Shown here one piece after another: positions 27,191 through 35,821 of a DNA stretch of 45,279 nt. The stretch covers positions 1-45,279 of the forward strand of contig NZ_JAANPA010000026.1 in the NCBI RefSeq assembly GCF_011320075.1, read 5' to 3'. This stretch comes from Sphingosinicella sp. YJ22. GTDB lineage: Bacteria > Pseudomonadota > Alphaproteobacteria > Sphingomonadales > Sphingomonadaceae. Position 1 is the first letter of the stretch; the number at the start of each line of letters is the position of its first letter. The translations under genes and the position numbers were made by a program. Below the pieces are notes generated by a model. The model searched no databases and was not told the origin of the DNA. It saw nothing but the letters and a program-made list of their open reading frames with translations.

Positions 27191-28009
27191 TCAGCGGTCC
27201 TCGCCGAACACCGCGATCATCGGCCCGAGCGACGGGTAGGCGTCTATCCTGCCGGCGGGGCGGTCCCACAGGCTGGAGACCGCGCCGTCGAGGAACAGCG
27301 CATTGGGGCAGCCGAGGCGGTCGCGGAACAGGCGGGCGAAGCGGCCGAACGAGACCGGCTCGTCGCTGATCGCGAACCAGGCGGTGTCCGCGTCCGCCAC
27401 ACCGACGCCGTTGCGGACGTGGAGCGAGGTGCCGTTCTCGCTGAAGCGCGGGTGGAGCCGGCCGTCGATGACCAGAATCGGGCCGGACTGGGTGGCCCAG
27501 CGGATGGTGTCGGAGGCCTCGTAGTCCTCGCTGGTGACGACGGCGACGCGACCGTCCGCGTCGACCGTGAACACGCCGTTGGGCTTGAGGTGGAAATTGC
27601 CGCTGGCGTTGCGGGTGTTGAGGGCGCGGCGCTCGGTCCCGTCCTCGATGTAGAGGCCGATCGGGCGGCCGCTGCGGTCGTACATGCCGGCGTTCATGGC
27701 GAAGCGCAGGGTTTCGGCGCGCAGACCGAGGTGGCGATCCAGCGCGGCGAGGCTGCGCAGCGGGCGGCCGCCGAGATCGAGGAACAGCGCGATCCGGTCC
27801 TCGCCGCGGCGGTAACGGCAGGCGGTGAAGCGGCTGCCTTCGAACTCGATCCGTTCGCAGGCGCCCTCCGCGGGCGCGAGCAGGTCGTCGAGCTTGCGCG
27901 GCGCCGGCGCCGGCTCGGGGCGCGGCCACAGCAGCCACGCTGCGCCACCGGCGGCGGCGAGCAACAGGGCGGTTACGGCGGCGCGGCGGCTAGAGCGAAT
28001 AGCCGCCAT
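27191..28009 (-). CDS. Phosphodiester glycosidase (NAGPA-domain) family protein, membrane-anchored or secreted
   Basis: 272 residues. The N-terminus carries a signal anchor (about residues 8-27, VTALLLAAAGGAAWLLW). The rest is a NAGPA-like domain: FAMNAGMYD, PIGLYIEDG, NLKPNG-type strand (NFHLKPNGVF), ATQSGPILVIDG, RNGVGVADADTAWFAIS, and the terminal CPNALFLDGAVSSL. The family is named after the mammalian uncovering enzyme that removes GlcNAc from phosphodiesters. The bacterial substrates are mostly unknown, and cell-wall or exopolysaccharide phosphodiesters are possible. The 5' end overlaps the SDR stop by 20 bases, so the two are coupled. Confidence 0.8.
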   Translation of the reverse strand: MAAIRSSRRAAVTALLLAAAGGAAWLLWPRPEPAPAPRKLDDLLAPAEGACERIEFEGSRFTACRYRRGEDRIALFLDLGGRPLRSLAALDRHLGLRAETLRFAMNAGMYDRSGRPIGLYIEDGTERRALNTRNASGNFHLKPNGVFTVDADGRVAVVTSEDYEASDTIRWATQSGPILVIDGRLHPRFSENGTSLHVRNGVGVADADTAWFAISDEPVSFGRFARLFRDRLGCPNALFLDGAVSSLWDRPAGRIDAYPSLGPMIAVFGEDR

Positions 28010-28733
28010 CCGTGACAAGGGTGGTGCCTGTGTTGAAGCCGGCCACGTCGGAGAGGAGGAAGGCAATCTGGGCGGCGATCTCCTCCGGCGTGGCGTAGCG
28101 GGCGAGCGGCGTCGCCATGCTCGCCATCGCGGTATAGGCGGCTTCCTCGCTGCCATGGGCCGCGACCAGGTCCTTGAAGAAAGCGAGGTTGCTCCAGATC
28201 GGAGTCTCGACTCCGCCGGGCGCAATGGCGTTGACCCGGATCTTGTCGGGTGCGCCTTCCTTGGCCGCGATCCGGGCGAGGTGGAGGACGGCGGCCTTCG
28301 AAGCGCCATAGGCGGCGATGCCGGGCTCGGCCTTGATCCCGGCCACCGAGGCGGTGACGACGATCCCGCCGCCGCGCCCGGTCGCCTTGATCGCGCGCAT
28401 CGCCGCGCTGAGGCTGAGAAACGCCCCGTCGAGGTTCACGCCCATCACCCGCCGCCAGTCGGCAAAGGGCAAGTGGGCGATCGGCGTGCCGCCTTCGCCG
28501 ATGCCGGCGTTGATCACGGCATGGGTGAGCCCGGACAGATCGGCGTCGCGCCAGAGCTGTTCGTCGGCGACGTCGCCGACAATCCTCGGCGCGTCGAAGG
28601 CGCAGAGGCCGCCTTCGTCGCGATCCATCAGGATCAGCTTCGCGCCGCGCTCGGCGAGAAGGCGCGCGGTCGCCGCGCCAATCCCGGAAGCCGCGCCGGT
28701 GACCAGGACCCTGGCGGAAGAGAAGTCGGTCAT
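27990..28733 (-). CDS. Short-chain dehydrogenase/reductase
   Basis: 247 residues, classical SDR. The cofactor motif TGAASGIG lies at about 13-20, MDRDEGG after the second strand suggests NAD preference (acidic residue), NAG at 75-77, catalytic Ser in VVTASVAG, and YGASK as the YxxxK pair. The C-terminus (FNTGTTLVTDGGYSL) is typical. The substrate is unknown. It is the first gene of a two-gene unit with the phosphodiester glycosidase. Confidence 0.85.
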   Translation of the reverse strand: MTDFSSARVLVTGAASGIGAATARLLAERGAKLILMDRDEGGLCAFDAPRIVGDVADEQLWRDADLSGLTHAVINAGIGEGGTPIAHLPFADWRRVMGVNLDGAFLSLSAAMRAIKATGRGGGIVVTASVAGIKAEPGIAAYGASKAAVLHLARIAAKEGAPDKIRVNAIAPGGVETPIWSNLAFFKDLVAAHGSEEAAYTAMASMATPLARYATPEEIAAQIAFLLSDVAGFNTGTTLVTDGGYSL

Positions 28734-28769
28734 CCCTTCGAGATAGCGGGAGACCAGTAGCGAGGGAAG

Positions 28770-30227
28770 TTAAGCCGCGTTCTCGATGCCGAGCTCGCCG
28801 AGCTTGCGATAGAGGGTGGAGCGGCCGATGCCGAGGCGGCGGGCGACTTCGGTCATGCGCCCGCGATAATGGCCGATGGCGAGGCGGATCACGTCGGATT
28901 CGATGTCGTCGAGCTTCCGGAGATGGCCGTCGGGCTCGTAAAGGGTGATGCCGGGGCCGTGGGCCATGGCCGCGGTCGCGGACGCGCCGTTGAGACGCTT
29001 GGCGTGATAGTCGTCGACCCGGCGGCCATAGGTGGCCTCGGCGGCGATCTGCGGGAAATCGGCGGCGGTGAGGGCGTCGCTTTCGCACAAGACGGCGGCC
29101 CGGAAGAGCGCGTTCTGGAGCTGGCGGACGTTGCCCGGCCAACCGTAGGACATCAGCACCGCAAGACCGTCGTCGGTGATCGACAGGTGGCGCATTCCGG
29201 GCTGCTCGGCGATCCGCGACAGCAGGTGGCGGGCGAGGCCGGGAAGGTCGGTGATCCGGTCGCGCAGCGGCGGGATCGCGACATGGACGACGTTGAGCCG
29301 GTAATAGAGGTCCTCGCGGAAATTGCCGGAGGCGACCTCGTCATTGAGGCGGCGGTTGGTCGCGGCGATGATGCGCACGTCGACGGTGTTGGTGATTCGG
29401 CTGCCGAGCCGCTGGATCTCGCCGCTCTCGATGGCCCGGAGCAATTTGACCTGGGTGTCGAGCGGAAGCTCGCCGACCTCGTCGAGGAAGATTGTCGAGC
29501 CGTCGGCATCCTCGAAACGGCCGACATGGCGGTCGAACGCGCCGGTAAAAGCGCCTTTCTCATGACCGAACAGGACCGACTCGACGAGATTCTGCGGAAT
29601 CGCGCCGCAATTGACGATGTGGAGCTGCTTCTTGCCGCGCGGGCTGGCGGCGTGGATCGCCTGGGCGATGATCTCCTTGCCGGTGCCGCTCTCGCCCTCG
29701 ATGAGGACCGGCACCCGGGCGCGGGCGGCCTTGGCGGCGACCGCGAGGGCCGAGCGGAACAGCGGCGCCGAGCCGACGATCTCGTCGAAGCCCAGCGGCT
29801 TGCTGATCTTCTCGGACAGCGGGCGAAGCTCGCCCGACGATTTACGGCGGTCGGTCGCGGCGTCGAGCGCGACGAGCAGCCGATCGGGCGCGAGCGGTTT
29901 GACCAGGAAGTCGTTGGCGCCGGCGCGCATTGCCTCGACCGCGGTCGCGACCGAGGTCTGGGCGGTCAGCACCAGCAGCGGGAGATTGGGTCGCAGAGCG
30001 CGGATTTCGCGGATCTGCTGCGCGCCTTCCTCGCCGGGCAGCCACAGATCGAGCACGATCGCATCGAACTGGGGCTCCTGGGGATCGGACAGCATCTTCT
30101 GCGCCGTTTCGACGTCGGACGCGCCGCGCACCCACCAGCCGGCGCGCGCGCCGATGGCGCTCACCAGCCGCCGCTGCGCCGGTTCGTCGTCGATCAGAAG
30201 CAGGCAGCGGGTCGGATCTGGACGCAT
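28770..30227 (-). CDS. NtrC-family sigma-54-dependent response regulator
   Basis: 485 residues in three parts. The receiver (residues 8-120) has acidic pair D13-D14, phosphoacceptor Asp60 (IVLDLWLPG) and Lys110. The AAA+ domain (about 148-385) has Walker A GESGTGKE at 178-185, canonical GAFTGA at 225-230, and WPGNVRQL. A Fis-type HTH ends the protein (about 440-482, GRMTEVARRLGIGRSTLYRKL). GAAGGTTGAT precedes the ATG. No histidine kinase adjoins it, so the partner is unknown; flagellar, nitrogen or envelope control are all possible. Confidence 0.9.
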   Translation of the reverse strand: MRPDPTRCLLLIDDEPAQRRLVSAIGARAGWWVRGASDVETAQKMLSDPQEPQFDAIVLDLWLPGEEGAQQIREIRALRPNLPLLVLTAQTSVATAVEAMRAGANDFLVKPLAPDRLLVALDAATDRRKSSGELRPLSEKISKPLGFDEIVGSAPLFRSALAVAAKAARARVPVLIEGESGTGKEIIAQAIHAASPRGKKQLHIVNCGAIPQNLVESVLFGHEKGAFTGAFDRHVGRFEDADGSTIFLDEVGELPLDTQVKLLRAIESGEIQRLGSRITNTVDVRIIAATNRRLNDEVASGNFREDLYYRLNVVHVAIPPLRDRITDLPGLARHLLSRIAEQPGMRHLSITDDGLAVLMSYGWPGNVRQLQNALFRAAVLCESDALTAADFPQIAAEATYGRRVDDYHAKRLNGASATAAMAHGPGITLYEPDGHLRKLDDIESDVIRLAIGHYRGRMTEVARRLGIGRSTLYRKLGELGIENAA

Positions 30228-30363
30228 ATCAACCTTCCATGGAGGGCTTCGTCCTACTCCCGACTGGTAAAAGCGGCCTTAAGCGGCGACGCCCGCCTGC
30301 TGCTTCCATCGCGCAAGGGACGTTGTTAGAAGGGCGCCCGCAACGACGCATAAGAGGACTTCA

Positions 30364-30501
30364 ATGGCTGGCGAGATCGATCATCAGAAGGAATTTCAGG
30401 CCCATGCGGGGACCTATGATTTCTTCATCAAGCTGATGGCCCGAAGCACGATCGCTGCCGTCGTCGCCACTGCGATCGTGATCTGGCTGATCGTCACCTA
30501 A
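30364..30501 (+). CDS. aa3-type cytochrome c oxidase subunit IV-like small protein
   Basis: 45 residues: a soluble start (MAGEIDHQKEFQAHAGTYDFF) followed by one transmembrane helix (STIAAVVATAIVIWLIV). This matches the bacterial aa3-type oxidase subunit IV family, which in alphaproteobacteria is often encoded next to pnt genes. AAGAGGA precedes ATG 30364, and pntAA starts 19 bases after its stop, so it is probably the first gene of the transhydrogenase operon. It is divergent from the NtrC-type regulator. Confidence 0.8.
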   Translation: MAGEIDHQKEFQAHAGTYDFFIKLMARSTIAAVVATAIVIWLIVT

Positions 30502-30520
30502 AGGGGGAGCGTAGCGGGGG

Positions 30521-31651
30521 ATGAAGATCGCGGTCCTCAAGGAGACGGCCGACGGGGAGCGCCGCGTCGCGGCCACTCCGGAGACCGCGAAGAAATTCAT
30601 CGCCTTGGGCGCCAGCGTCGCGGTCGAGGCCGGGGCCGGCGCCGACGCCTCGATCTCCAACGAGGATTATGCGGCGGCGGGCGCAATCGTCGCGCCGCGC
30701 CACGAAGTGCTGACCGGCGCCGAGGCGGTGCTGGCGGTGCAGGCGCCGGATCCTGGCGAGTTGAACGGCATTGCGCCGGGCGCCTTGATCGTCGCGGCGC
30801 TCGACCCGTTCCGCAACCGCGAGCGGATCGACGGCTATGCTGCCAAGGGCGTCGAGGCGCTGGCGATGGAGTTCATGCCGCGCATCACCCGCGCGCAATC
30901 GATGGACATCTTGTCGAGCCAGGCGAACCTCGCCGGCTACAAGGCGGTGCTCGACGCGGCGGCGGAATATGGCCGCGCCTTCCCGATGATGATGACTGCT
31001 GCGGGCACCGTGGCGGCGGCCAAGCTGTTCGTCATGGGGGTCGGAGTCGCGGGCCTTCAGGCGATCGCGACGGGACGGCGACTCGGCGCGCAGGTGTCGG
31101 CGACGGACGTGCGCAGCGCGACCAAGGAGCAGATCATGTCGCTCGGCGCGAAGCCGATCTTCGTCGAGAATGTCGCCGGCATCGAAGGCGAGGGCGCGGG
31201 CGGCTACGCGACCGAGATGTCCGACGAATATAAGGCGGCGCAGGCTGAGTTGGTCTCCAGCCACATCGCCAAGCAGGACATCGTCATCACCACCGCGCTG
31301 ATCCCCGGCAAGCCGGCGCCGCGGCTGATCAGCGACGTACAGCTGCAGGCGATGCGGCCGGGCAGTGTGATCGTCGACCTCGCGGTCGAGCAGGGCGGCA
31401 ATGTCGAGGGATCGGCGCCCGGCGAGGTGGTGGTGCGTCACGGCGTCAAGATCGTCGGCCACCGCAACGTCGCCTCGCGCCTCGCCGCCGACGCGTCGGC
31501 GCTCTACGCGCGCAACCTCTACAATTTCCTCAGCGCCTTCTGGGACGCGGAGACCAAGCGGCCGGTGCTCCCCGACGATGACGAGATCGTTCAGGGCGTG
31601 CGGCTGACCCGCGGCGGCCAGGTGGTGAACGAGAGGCTGCTGGGCGCCTGA
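30521..31651 (+). CDS. pntAA: NAD(P) transhydrogenase subunit alpha, part 1 (soluble NAD domain)
   Basis: 376 residues forming domain I of the proton-translocating transhydrogenase: KETADGERRVAATP at the N-terminus, SMDILSSQANLAGY, the NAD-binding VMGVGVAGLQAI, TALIPGKPAP, and VDLAVEQGGN. The membrane domain is a separate gene (pntAB at 32739), as in other alphaproteobacteria with three-subunit enzymes. The complex uses the proton gradient to make NADPH from NADH. AAGGGGGAG precedes the ATG. Confidence 0.95.
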   Translation: MKIAVLKETADGERRVAATPETAKKFIALGASVAVEAGAGADASISNEDYAAAGAIVAPRHEVLTGAEAVLAVQAPDPGELNGIAPGALIVAALDPFRNRERIDGYAAKGVEALAMEFMPRITRAQSMDILSSQANLAGYKAVLDAAAEYGRAFPMMMTAAGTVAAAKLFVMGVGVAGLQAIATGRRLGAQVSATDVRSATKEQIMSLGAKPIFVENVAGIEGEGAGGYATEMSDEYKAAQAELVSSHIAKQDIVITTALIPGKPAPRLISDVQLQAMRPGSVIVDLAVEQGGNVEGSAPGEVVVRHGVKIVGHRNVASRLAADASALYARNLYNFLSAFWDAETKRPVLPDDDEIVQGVRLTRGGQVVNERLLGA

Positions 31652-31653
31652 TC

Positions 31654-32022
31654 ATGGGTTTCTTCTCCGCAACCGAGACCAGCGTCGACGACGTCCAGCG
31701 CGATTATGCGCCGATCCTGATTCCGGGCGAGAATGTGCTCGCGGCGTTCAAGACGGTTCGGGACCTGGTGTTCCTGACCAATTATCGGCTGGCTTTGGTC
31801 GACGTGCAGGGGCTGACCGGGCGCAAGGTCGACGTTCAGTCGATCCCGTACAAGTCGATCGTGCGCTACAGCGTCGAAACCGCGGGCACGTTCGATCTCG
31901 ATGCGGACGTCAAGATCTGGGTGTCGGGCAGCGCGGCGCCGATCGAGGTCAAGATCGGGCGCGGCAGCAACACGGTCGGCGTGCAGCAGATCCTCGCGCG
32001 CGGCGTGTTCGGGCCGCGCTAG
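31654..32022 (+). CDS. Bacterial PH-domain protein
   Basis: 122 residues forming one bacterial pleckstrin-homology-like domain: an N-terminal helix (SVDDVQRDYAPILIPGENVLAAFK), strands with RDLVFLTNYRLALVDVQG, SIPYKSIVRYSVETAG and a C-terminal helix (NTVGVQQILARGV). The LxFTxxRL pattern before VDVQG is usual in this family. It starts 2 bases after pntAA, so it is part of that operon, although the domain has no known role in transhydrogenase. Its stop codon shares the bases CTAG (32019-32022) with the stop of the opposite-strand acyltransferase. Confidence 0.75.
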   Translation: MGFFSATETSVDDVQRDYAPILIPGENVLAAFKTVRDLVFLTNYRLALVDVQGLTGRKVDVQSIPYKSIVRYSVETAGTFDLDADVKIWVSGSAAPIEVKIGRGSNTVGVQQILARGVFGPR

Positions 32023-32630
32023 CGCGCTCGCGCCGGGACGCCCCAGACGGTCGCCCCCGCGGGCACATCCTCCACGACCACCGCGCCCATGCCGATGGTC
32101 GCGCCTTCGCCGATGACGAGCGGGCGGTCGGGGCTGCCGTTGCGGATCACCGCGCCGGCGCCGACGAACACGCCGTCGCCGATATGGACATTGCCGTTGC
32201 AGGTCGTTCGCGGCGAGAAGGTGACATAGTCGCCGATCACGCAGTCGTGCGAGACCTGGGCGAAGACATTGGCCTGGAAATGGCGGCCGATCGTCACGGC
32301 GTTGTTGATCGCCACGAAATCGCAGATCTGGGCGCCCTCGACGATGCGGGCGGAAGGCGAGACGATGGCGCTAGATGCGACCACCGAGCCGAAAGCGCGG
32401 CCGGCGAAGCGCTCGGCCACCGCCTTGCGGCCTGACGAGCTGCCAAGCGCGAGGACCAGGCGATCGTCGGGCTGGAGCGCGTCGGGGGCGATGAGGGGCA
32501 CGCCCTGCACGTCCGCGCCGTCCGGCTCGTCGACGACGAAGACGATGGGCCAATCGGTGCTGCGCCTGGCAATGTCGGCCAGCTCGCGACCCATGCCTCC
32601 CGCGCCGAAGATTGCCAGCCTCACCCGCAT
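32019..32630 (-). CDS. NeuD-like sugar O-acyltransferase (left-handed beta helix)
   Basis: 203 residues. An N-terminal Rossmann-like PglD_N domain (LAIFGAGGMGRELADIA) is followed from about residue 85 by hexapeptide repeats of a left-handed parallel beta helix (VVASSAIVSPSARIVEGAQICDF..., then IGDGVFVGAGAVI, IGEGATIGMGAVV) and the final VPAGATVWGVPAR. Enzymes of this kind acetylate sugars for surface polysaccharides. ATG 32630 is chosen because the domain begins there; the open frame continues upstream to 32699. The gene lies within the transhydrogenase operon on the opposite strand. Confidence 0.8.
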   Translation of the reverse strand: MRVRLAIFGAGGMGRELADIARRSTDWPIVFVVDEPDGADVQGVPLIAPDALQPDDRLVLALGSSSGRKAVAERFAGRAFGSVVASSAIVSPSARIVEGAQICDFVAINNAVTIGRHFQANVFAQVSHDCVIGDYVTFSPRTTCNGNVHIGDGVFVGAGAVIRNGSPDRPLVIGEGATIGMGAVVVEDVPAGATVWGVPARAR

Positions 32631-32738
32631 ACCCCTCGCTAGTCCTTCGCCTTCGCTAAGGCGCGCACGGCCGCGGAACAAGCGTCTCGACAGCCCCAAA
32701 TTCCGCGGTCAAAGTGCCGGCCACAAAAGGGGGCGCTG

Positions 32739-33023
32739 ATGGACTTCATCTCGATCCTGTCGATCTTCGTGCTGGCCTGCTTCGTCGGCTATTTCGTGGT
32801 TTGGTCGGTGACGCCCGCGCTGCACACGCCGCTGATGGCGGTGACCAATGCAATCTCATCGGTGATCATCGTCGGCGCGCTGGTCGCGGCGGCCGCGGGC
32901 GGCTCGCCGTCCGCGAAGTGGCTAGGCCTCGCAGCGGTGGTGATGGCGAGCGTCAACATCTTCGGCGGCTTCGCGGTCACCGAGCGGATGCTCGCCATGT
33001 ACAAGAAGAAAGAGCGGAAGTGA
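32739..33023 (+). CDS. pntAB: NAD(P) transhydrogenase subunit alpha, part 2 (membrane domain)
   Basis: 94 residues with three hydrophobic helices (about 4-24, 35-53, 60-78), the membrane-spanning end of the alpha subunit: VWSVTPALHTPLMAVTNAISS and a basic KKKERK tail. It contributes to the proton channel with PntB. It is separated from pntAA by the PH-domain gene and an opposite-strand gene, so it may need its own promoter in 32631-32738. AAAAGGGGG precedes the ATG. Confidence 0.92.
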   Translation: MDFISILSIFVLACFVGYFVVWSVTPALHTPLMAVTNAISSVIIVGALVAAAAGGSPSAKWLGLAAVVMASVNIFGGFAVTERMLAMYKKKERK

Positions 33024-33063
33024 CGGCGCTGAGCGGCGTGGTCGCTGACGAAGGGGGCTGTTG

Positions 33064-34473
33064 ATGGAGCATGTCGCGGTCAGTCCATGGGTGATGCTGG
33101 CGTATCTCGTCGCCGGCGTGTGTTTCATCATCGCGCTTCGGGGGCTCTCGAGCCCTGAATCGAGCCGTGCCGGCAACCGCGCCGGAATGATCGGCATGGC
33201 CATCGCGGTGATTACCACCCTGGTGACTCACGATGTGGCGAGCCTGCCGGAGATCGGCATCGCCATCGCGATCGGCGGCGCCATCGGCTTCGTCATCGCC
33301 AAGCGCATCGCGATGACTGCGATGCCGCAGCTGGTCGCGGCGTTCCACTCGCTGGTCGGTCTCGCCGCGGTGCTGGTCGGAGCGGCGGCCTATCTCAATC
33401 CGGAGGCTTTCGGGATCGTCGGCGCAACCGGGGAAATCCTGACCGTCAGCCGGGTCGAGATGGGCCTGGGCGTGGCGATCGGCGCGATCACCTTCTCGGG
33501 ATCGGTGATCGCGTTCCTCAAATTGAACGGCAACATGTCGGGCAAGCCGATCATCCTGCCCGCGCGTCATTTCATCAATCTCGGCACGCTGGCGGCGATC
33601 CTCGGCCTCATCGCCTATTTCACCCAGGATCAGGACCCGTGGGTGTTCTGGACCGTGACGGGATTGTCCTTCGCGATCGGTTTCCTGCTGATCATCCCGA
33701 TCGGCGGGGCGGACATGCCGGTCGTGGTCTCCATGCTGAACAGCTATTCGGGCTGGGCGGCGGCGGCGATGGGCTTCACGCTGCACAATACGGCGATGAT
33801 CATCACCGGGGCGCTGGTCGGCGCGTCCGGCGCGATCCTTTCCTACATCATGTGTCGGGCGATGAACCGCAGCTTCATCAGCGTGATCGCCGGCGGCTTC
33901 GGCGGCGATGCTGCCGCGGCCGGCGGCGGCACGGCGATCGACCGGCCCTGGAAGCGGGGCTCGGCCGAGGACGCGGCCTTCCTGATGAAGCAGGCCGAGC
34001 AGGTCATCATCGTCCCTGGCTACGGCATGGCGGTGGCGCAGGCGCAGCATGCGCTGAGGGAGATGGGCGACCTGCTCGAGGCGGAAGGCGTGACGGTGAA
34101 GTATGCCATCCATCCAGTCGCGGGCCGAATGCCGGGCCACATGAACGTGCTGCTCGCCGAGGCCAGCGTCGATTACGACAAGGTGTTCGAGCTCGAGGAC
34201 ATCAACTCGGAATTCGCCCGCTCCGACGTCGCCTTCGTGATTGGCGCCAACGACGTCACCAACCCGGCCGCCAAGACCGACAAGACGTCGCCGATCTACG
34301 GCATGCCGGTGCTCGACGTGGAGAAGGCCAAGACGGTGCTGTTCGTGAAGCGCAGCATGGGCGGCGTCGGCTATGCCGGCGTCGACAACGAGGTCTTCTA
34401 CCGCGACAACACCATGATGCTCCTCGCCGACGCCAAGAAGATGGTCGAGGACATCGTGAAGTCGATGGGGTGA
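33064..34473 (+). CDS. pntB: NAD(P) transhydrogenase subunit beta
   Basis: 469 residues. The first 270 or so hold about eight transmembrane helices (IAIAIGGAIGFVIAKRI, MPQLVAAFHSLVGLAAVLVG with the conserved His, MPVVVSMLNSYSGWAAAAMGF). The rest is the NADP-binding domain III: VIIVPGYGMAVAQAQH, HPVAGRMPGHMNVLLAEA, GANDVTNPAAK and VLFVKRSMGGVGYAGVDNEVF. ATG 33064 is chosen, with GAAGGGGG upstream; the preceding TTG codon at 33061 is an alternative. It lies 40 bases downstream of pntAB. Confidence 0.96.
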   Translation: MEHVAVSPWVMLAYLVAGVCFIIALRGLSSPESSRAGNRAGMIGMAIAVITTLVTHDVASLPEIGIAIAIGGAIGFVIAKRIAMTAMPQLVAAFHSLVGLAAVLVGAAAYLNPEAFGIVGATGEILTVSRVEMGLGVAIGAITFSGSVIAFLKLNGNMSGKPIILPARHFINLGTLAAILGLIAYFTQDQDPWVFWTVTGLSFAIGFLLIIPIGGADMPVVVSMLNSYSGWAAAAMGFTLHNTAMIITGALVGASGAILSYIMCRAMNRSFISVIAGGFGGDAAAAGGGTAIDRPWKRGSAEDAAFLMKQAEQVIIVPGYGMAVAQAQHALREMGDLLEAEGVTVKYAIHPVAGRMPGHMNVLLAEASVDYDKVFELEDINSEFARSDVAFVIGANDVTNPAAKTDKTSPIYGMPVLDVEKAKTVLFVKRSMGGVGYAGVDNEVFYRDNTMMLLADAKKMVEDIVKSMG

Positions 34474-34517
34474 GCGGAGCCCCCAGCGAACCTGTGGGAA
34501 CCCGCAGGGTGTTTGGT

Positions 34518-34574
34518 CCGAAATGGAGTCATTTCGGCGACTGCCGGGGACACCGAAACGAGACTAACTGTCTC
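34518..34574. repeat. Two successive short hairpins downstream of pntB
   Basis: CCGAAATG-GAGT-CATTTCGG (34518-34537) and GAGAC-TAACT-GTCTC (34560-34574), both perfect. Neither is followed by a T-run, although TTGC follows the second. The whole 34474-34773 interval holds no gene I can support; it probably contains the pntB terminator and the promoter of the next gene. Confidence 0.45.
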
Positions 34575-34773
34575 TTGCACGATGCCGCCAAGCCAATCGC
34601 CGCGCTTTCTCAGAACCGGTCCCGCCGCCCGTCGGTCCACTGCGCCTCGAAACTTTCGCCATGATTAGAGAGGCTTGCTCCGGCGTATCGCCTCCGTTCC
34701 GGAGCAGAAGCGGGTTCCATCCGGTTCACGATCGACGCAGCCTCCATTCCGGACCATTTGGGGGGACGCGGCC

Positions 34774-35697
34774 GTGGCGCCGGAATGCGCGCATCAGGCG
34801 CTGGAAATGATCCGTTATTCGAACGAACCGGTCGTGCTGCTGTTCGGCGACAGCGACGAGGGGCTCGATCGTGGGCGGCGCGCGGCCGAGCTGAGCGGCT
34901 GCCGCGTCGCAGATGCGCTGCCGATCCACGGGGGCGTGGAGCGGCTGGACGCGCAGCTCGGCGAGACCATGGTGTTCGTCGACGCGGCCAAGCCGTCCGA
35001 AGCGCTCGACATGCTGCTGGACCGGCTCGACGGGATGGCGCGCCATGAGCGGCGGGCGAGCGTGGTTGCGGCGCCGGCGGCGATGATCGATGCCGTCGCG
35101 GCGCGCGCCTTCCACCCGGCGGTGATGCAGCTCGTCGACGAAAGCGAGCGAAGCCACGCCGCCGCGCTCGCTTTGGCCGCTGAAAGCCGCCCGGATCGTG
35201 TCGCAGAGCCCAGAGGCGCCAATGGGATCGCGATGCTCGCCCAGCTCAGTGAGGAAGCCGCGCGGATCGCCGACGTCCTCGCTTCGCTGTCGGAAGGCGA
35301 CCCGATCATCGTCGCCTCGCCGGCTCGCAGCGACGATCCGGACGCAGGCGAGGTCACCGCCGCCCAGGTTCGCGCGATCATCCGCGCGCGGCGCATGCGC
35401 GATCAGTTCTTTCGTGGTGAGATCTTCGCCGATCCGGCCTTCGACATGCTCCTCGACCTGTATGCGGCGCGGCTCGAGGGACACCGGGTGGCGGTGTCTA
35501 GCCTGTGCATCGCGGCGGCCGTGCCGGCGACAACGGCGCTCAGGTGGATCAAGCAGCTGACCGACCGCGGCCTGTTCGTCCGCCAGGCCGACCCGCAGGA
35601 TGGACGCCGAATCTATATCGAGCTGAGCGAGGGGGCGGCGAAGGCGATGGGCAATTATCTTGCCGCGGTGCAGCGGATCGCGCCATCGGTCGTGTGA
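34774..35697 (+). CDS. Winged-helix (MarR-like) regulator with a long N-terminal domain
   Basis: 307 residues. The C-terminal third (about 195-307) is a MarR-like winged helix: helix RARRMRDQFF, FDMLLDLYAARLEGHRVAVSSLCIAAAVPATTALRWIKQLTDRGLF as HTH, wing QADPQDGRRIYIELS. The first 130 residues look like a Rossmann- or receiver-like alpha/beta domain (VVLLFGDSDEGLDRGRRAAEL, TMVFVDAAK) without conserved phosphorylation residues. The GTG start at 34774 has GGGGGGA 7 bases upstream; the frame is open to TTG 34675. The stop is immediately followed by the CCA end of the convergent tRNA-Val. Confidence 0.7.
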   Translation: MAPECAHQALEMIRYSNEPVVLLFGDSDEGLDRGRRAAELSGCRVADALPIHGGVERLDAQLGETMVFVDAAKPSEALDMLLDRLDGMARHERRASVVAAPAAMIDAVAARAFHPAVMQLVDESERSHAAALALAAESRPDRVAEPRGANGIAMLAQLSEEAARIADVLASLSEGDPIIVASPARSDDPDAGEVTAAQVRAIIRARRMRDQFFRGEIFADPAFDMLLDLYAARLEGHRVAVSSLCIAAAVPATTALRWIKQLTDRGLFVRQADPQDGRRIYIELSEGAAKAMGNYLAAVQRIAPSVV

Positions 35698-35773
35698 TGG
35701 TGGGCGCTGACGGGCTCGAACCGCCGACCCTCTCGGTGTAAACGAGATGCTCTACCAACTGAGCTAAGCGCCC
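35698..35773 (-). tRNA. tRNA-Val (anticodon TAC)
   Basis: A complete cloverleaf on the minus strand: acceptor GGGCGCT/AGCGCCC, D-arm GCTC...GAGC, anticodon stem TCTCG/CGAGA with loop TTTACAC (anticodon TAC), T-loop TTCGAGC, discriminator A, encoded CCA. 76 bases. It is directly adjacent, with no gap, to the stop codon of the winged-helix gene on the other strand. Confidence 0.96.
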
Positions 35774-35821
35774 TTGCGCGTGACGCACTGCCATGCGGCA
35801 TGGGGCGCGGCAAGCCCCGGC

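Noticed and set aside
28869-30329. A 486-codon open frame on the plus strand
   Set aside because: It is antisense to the NtrC-type regulator, is made of Gly/Arg/Ala/Asp-rich low-information sequence, and exists because high third-position GC removes stops on the opposite strand.
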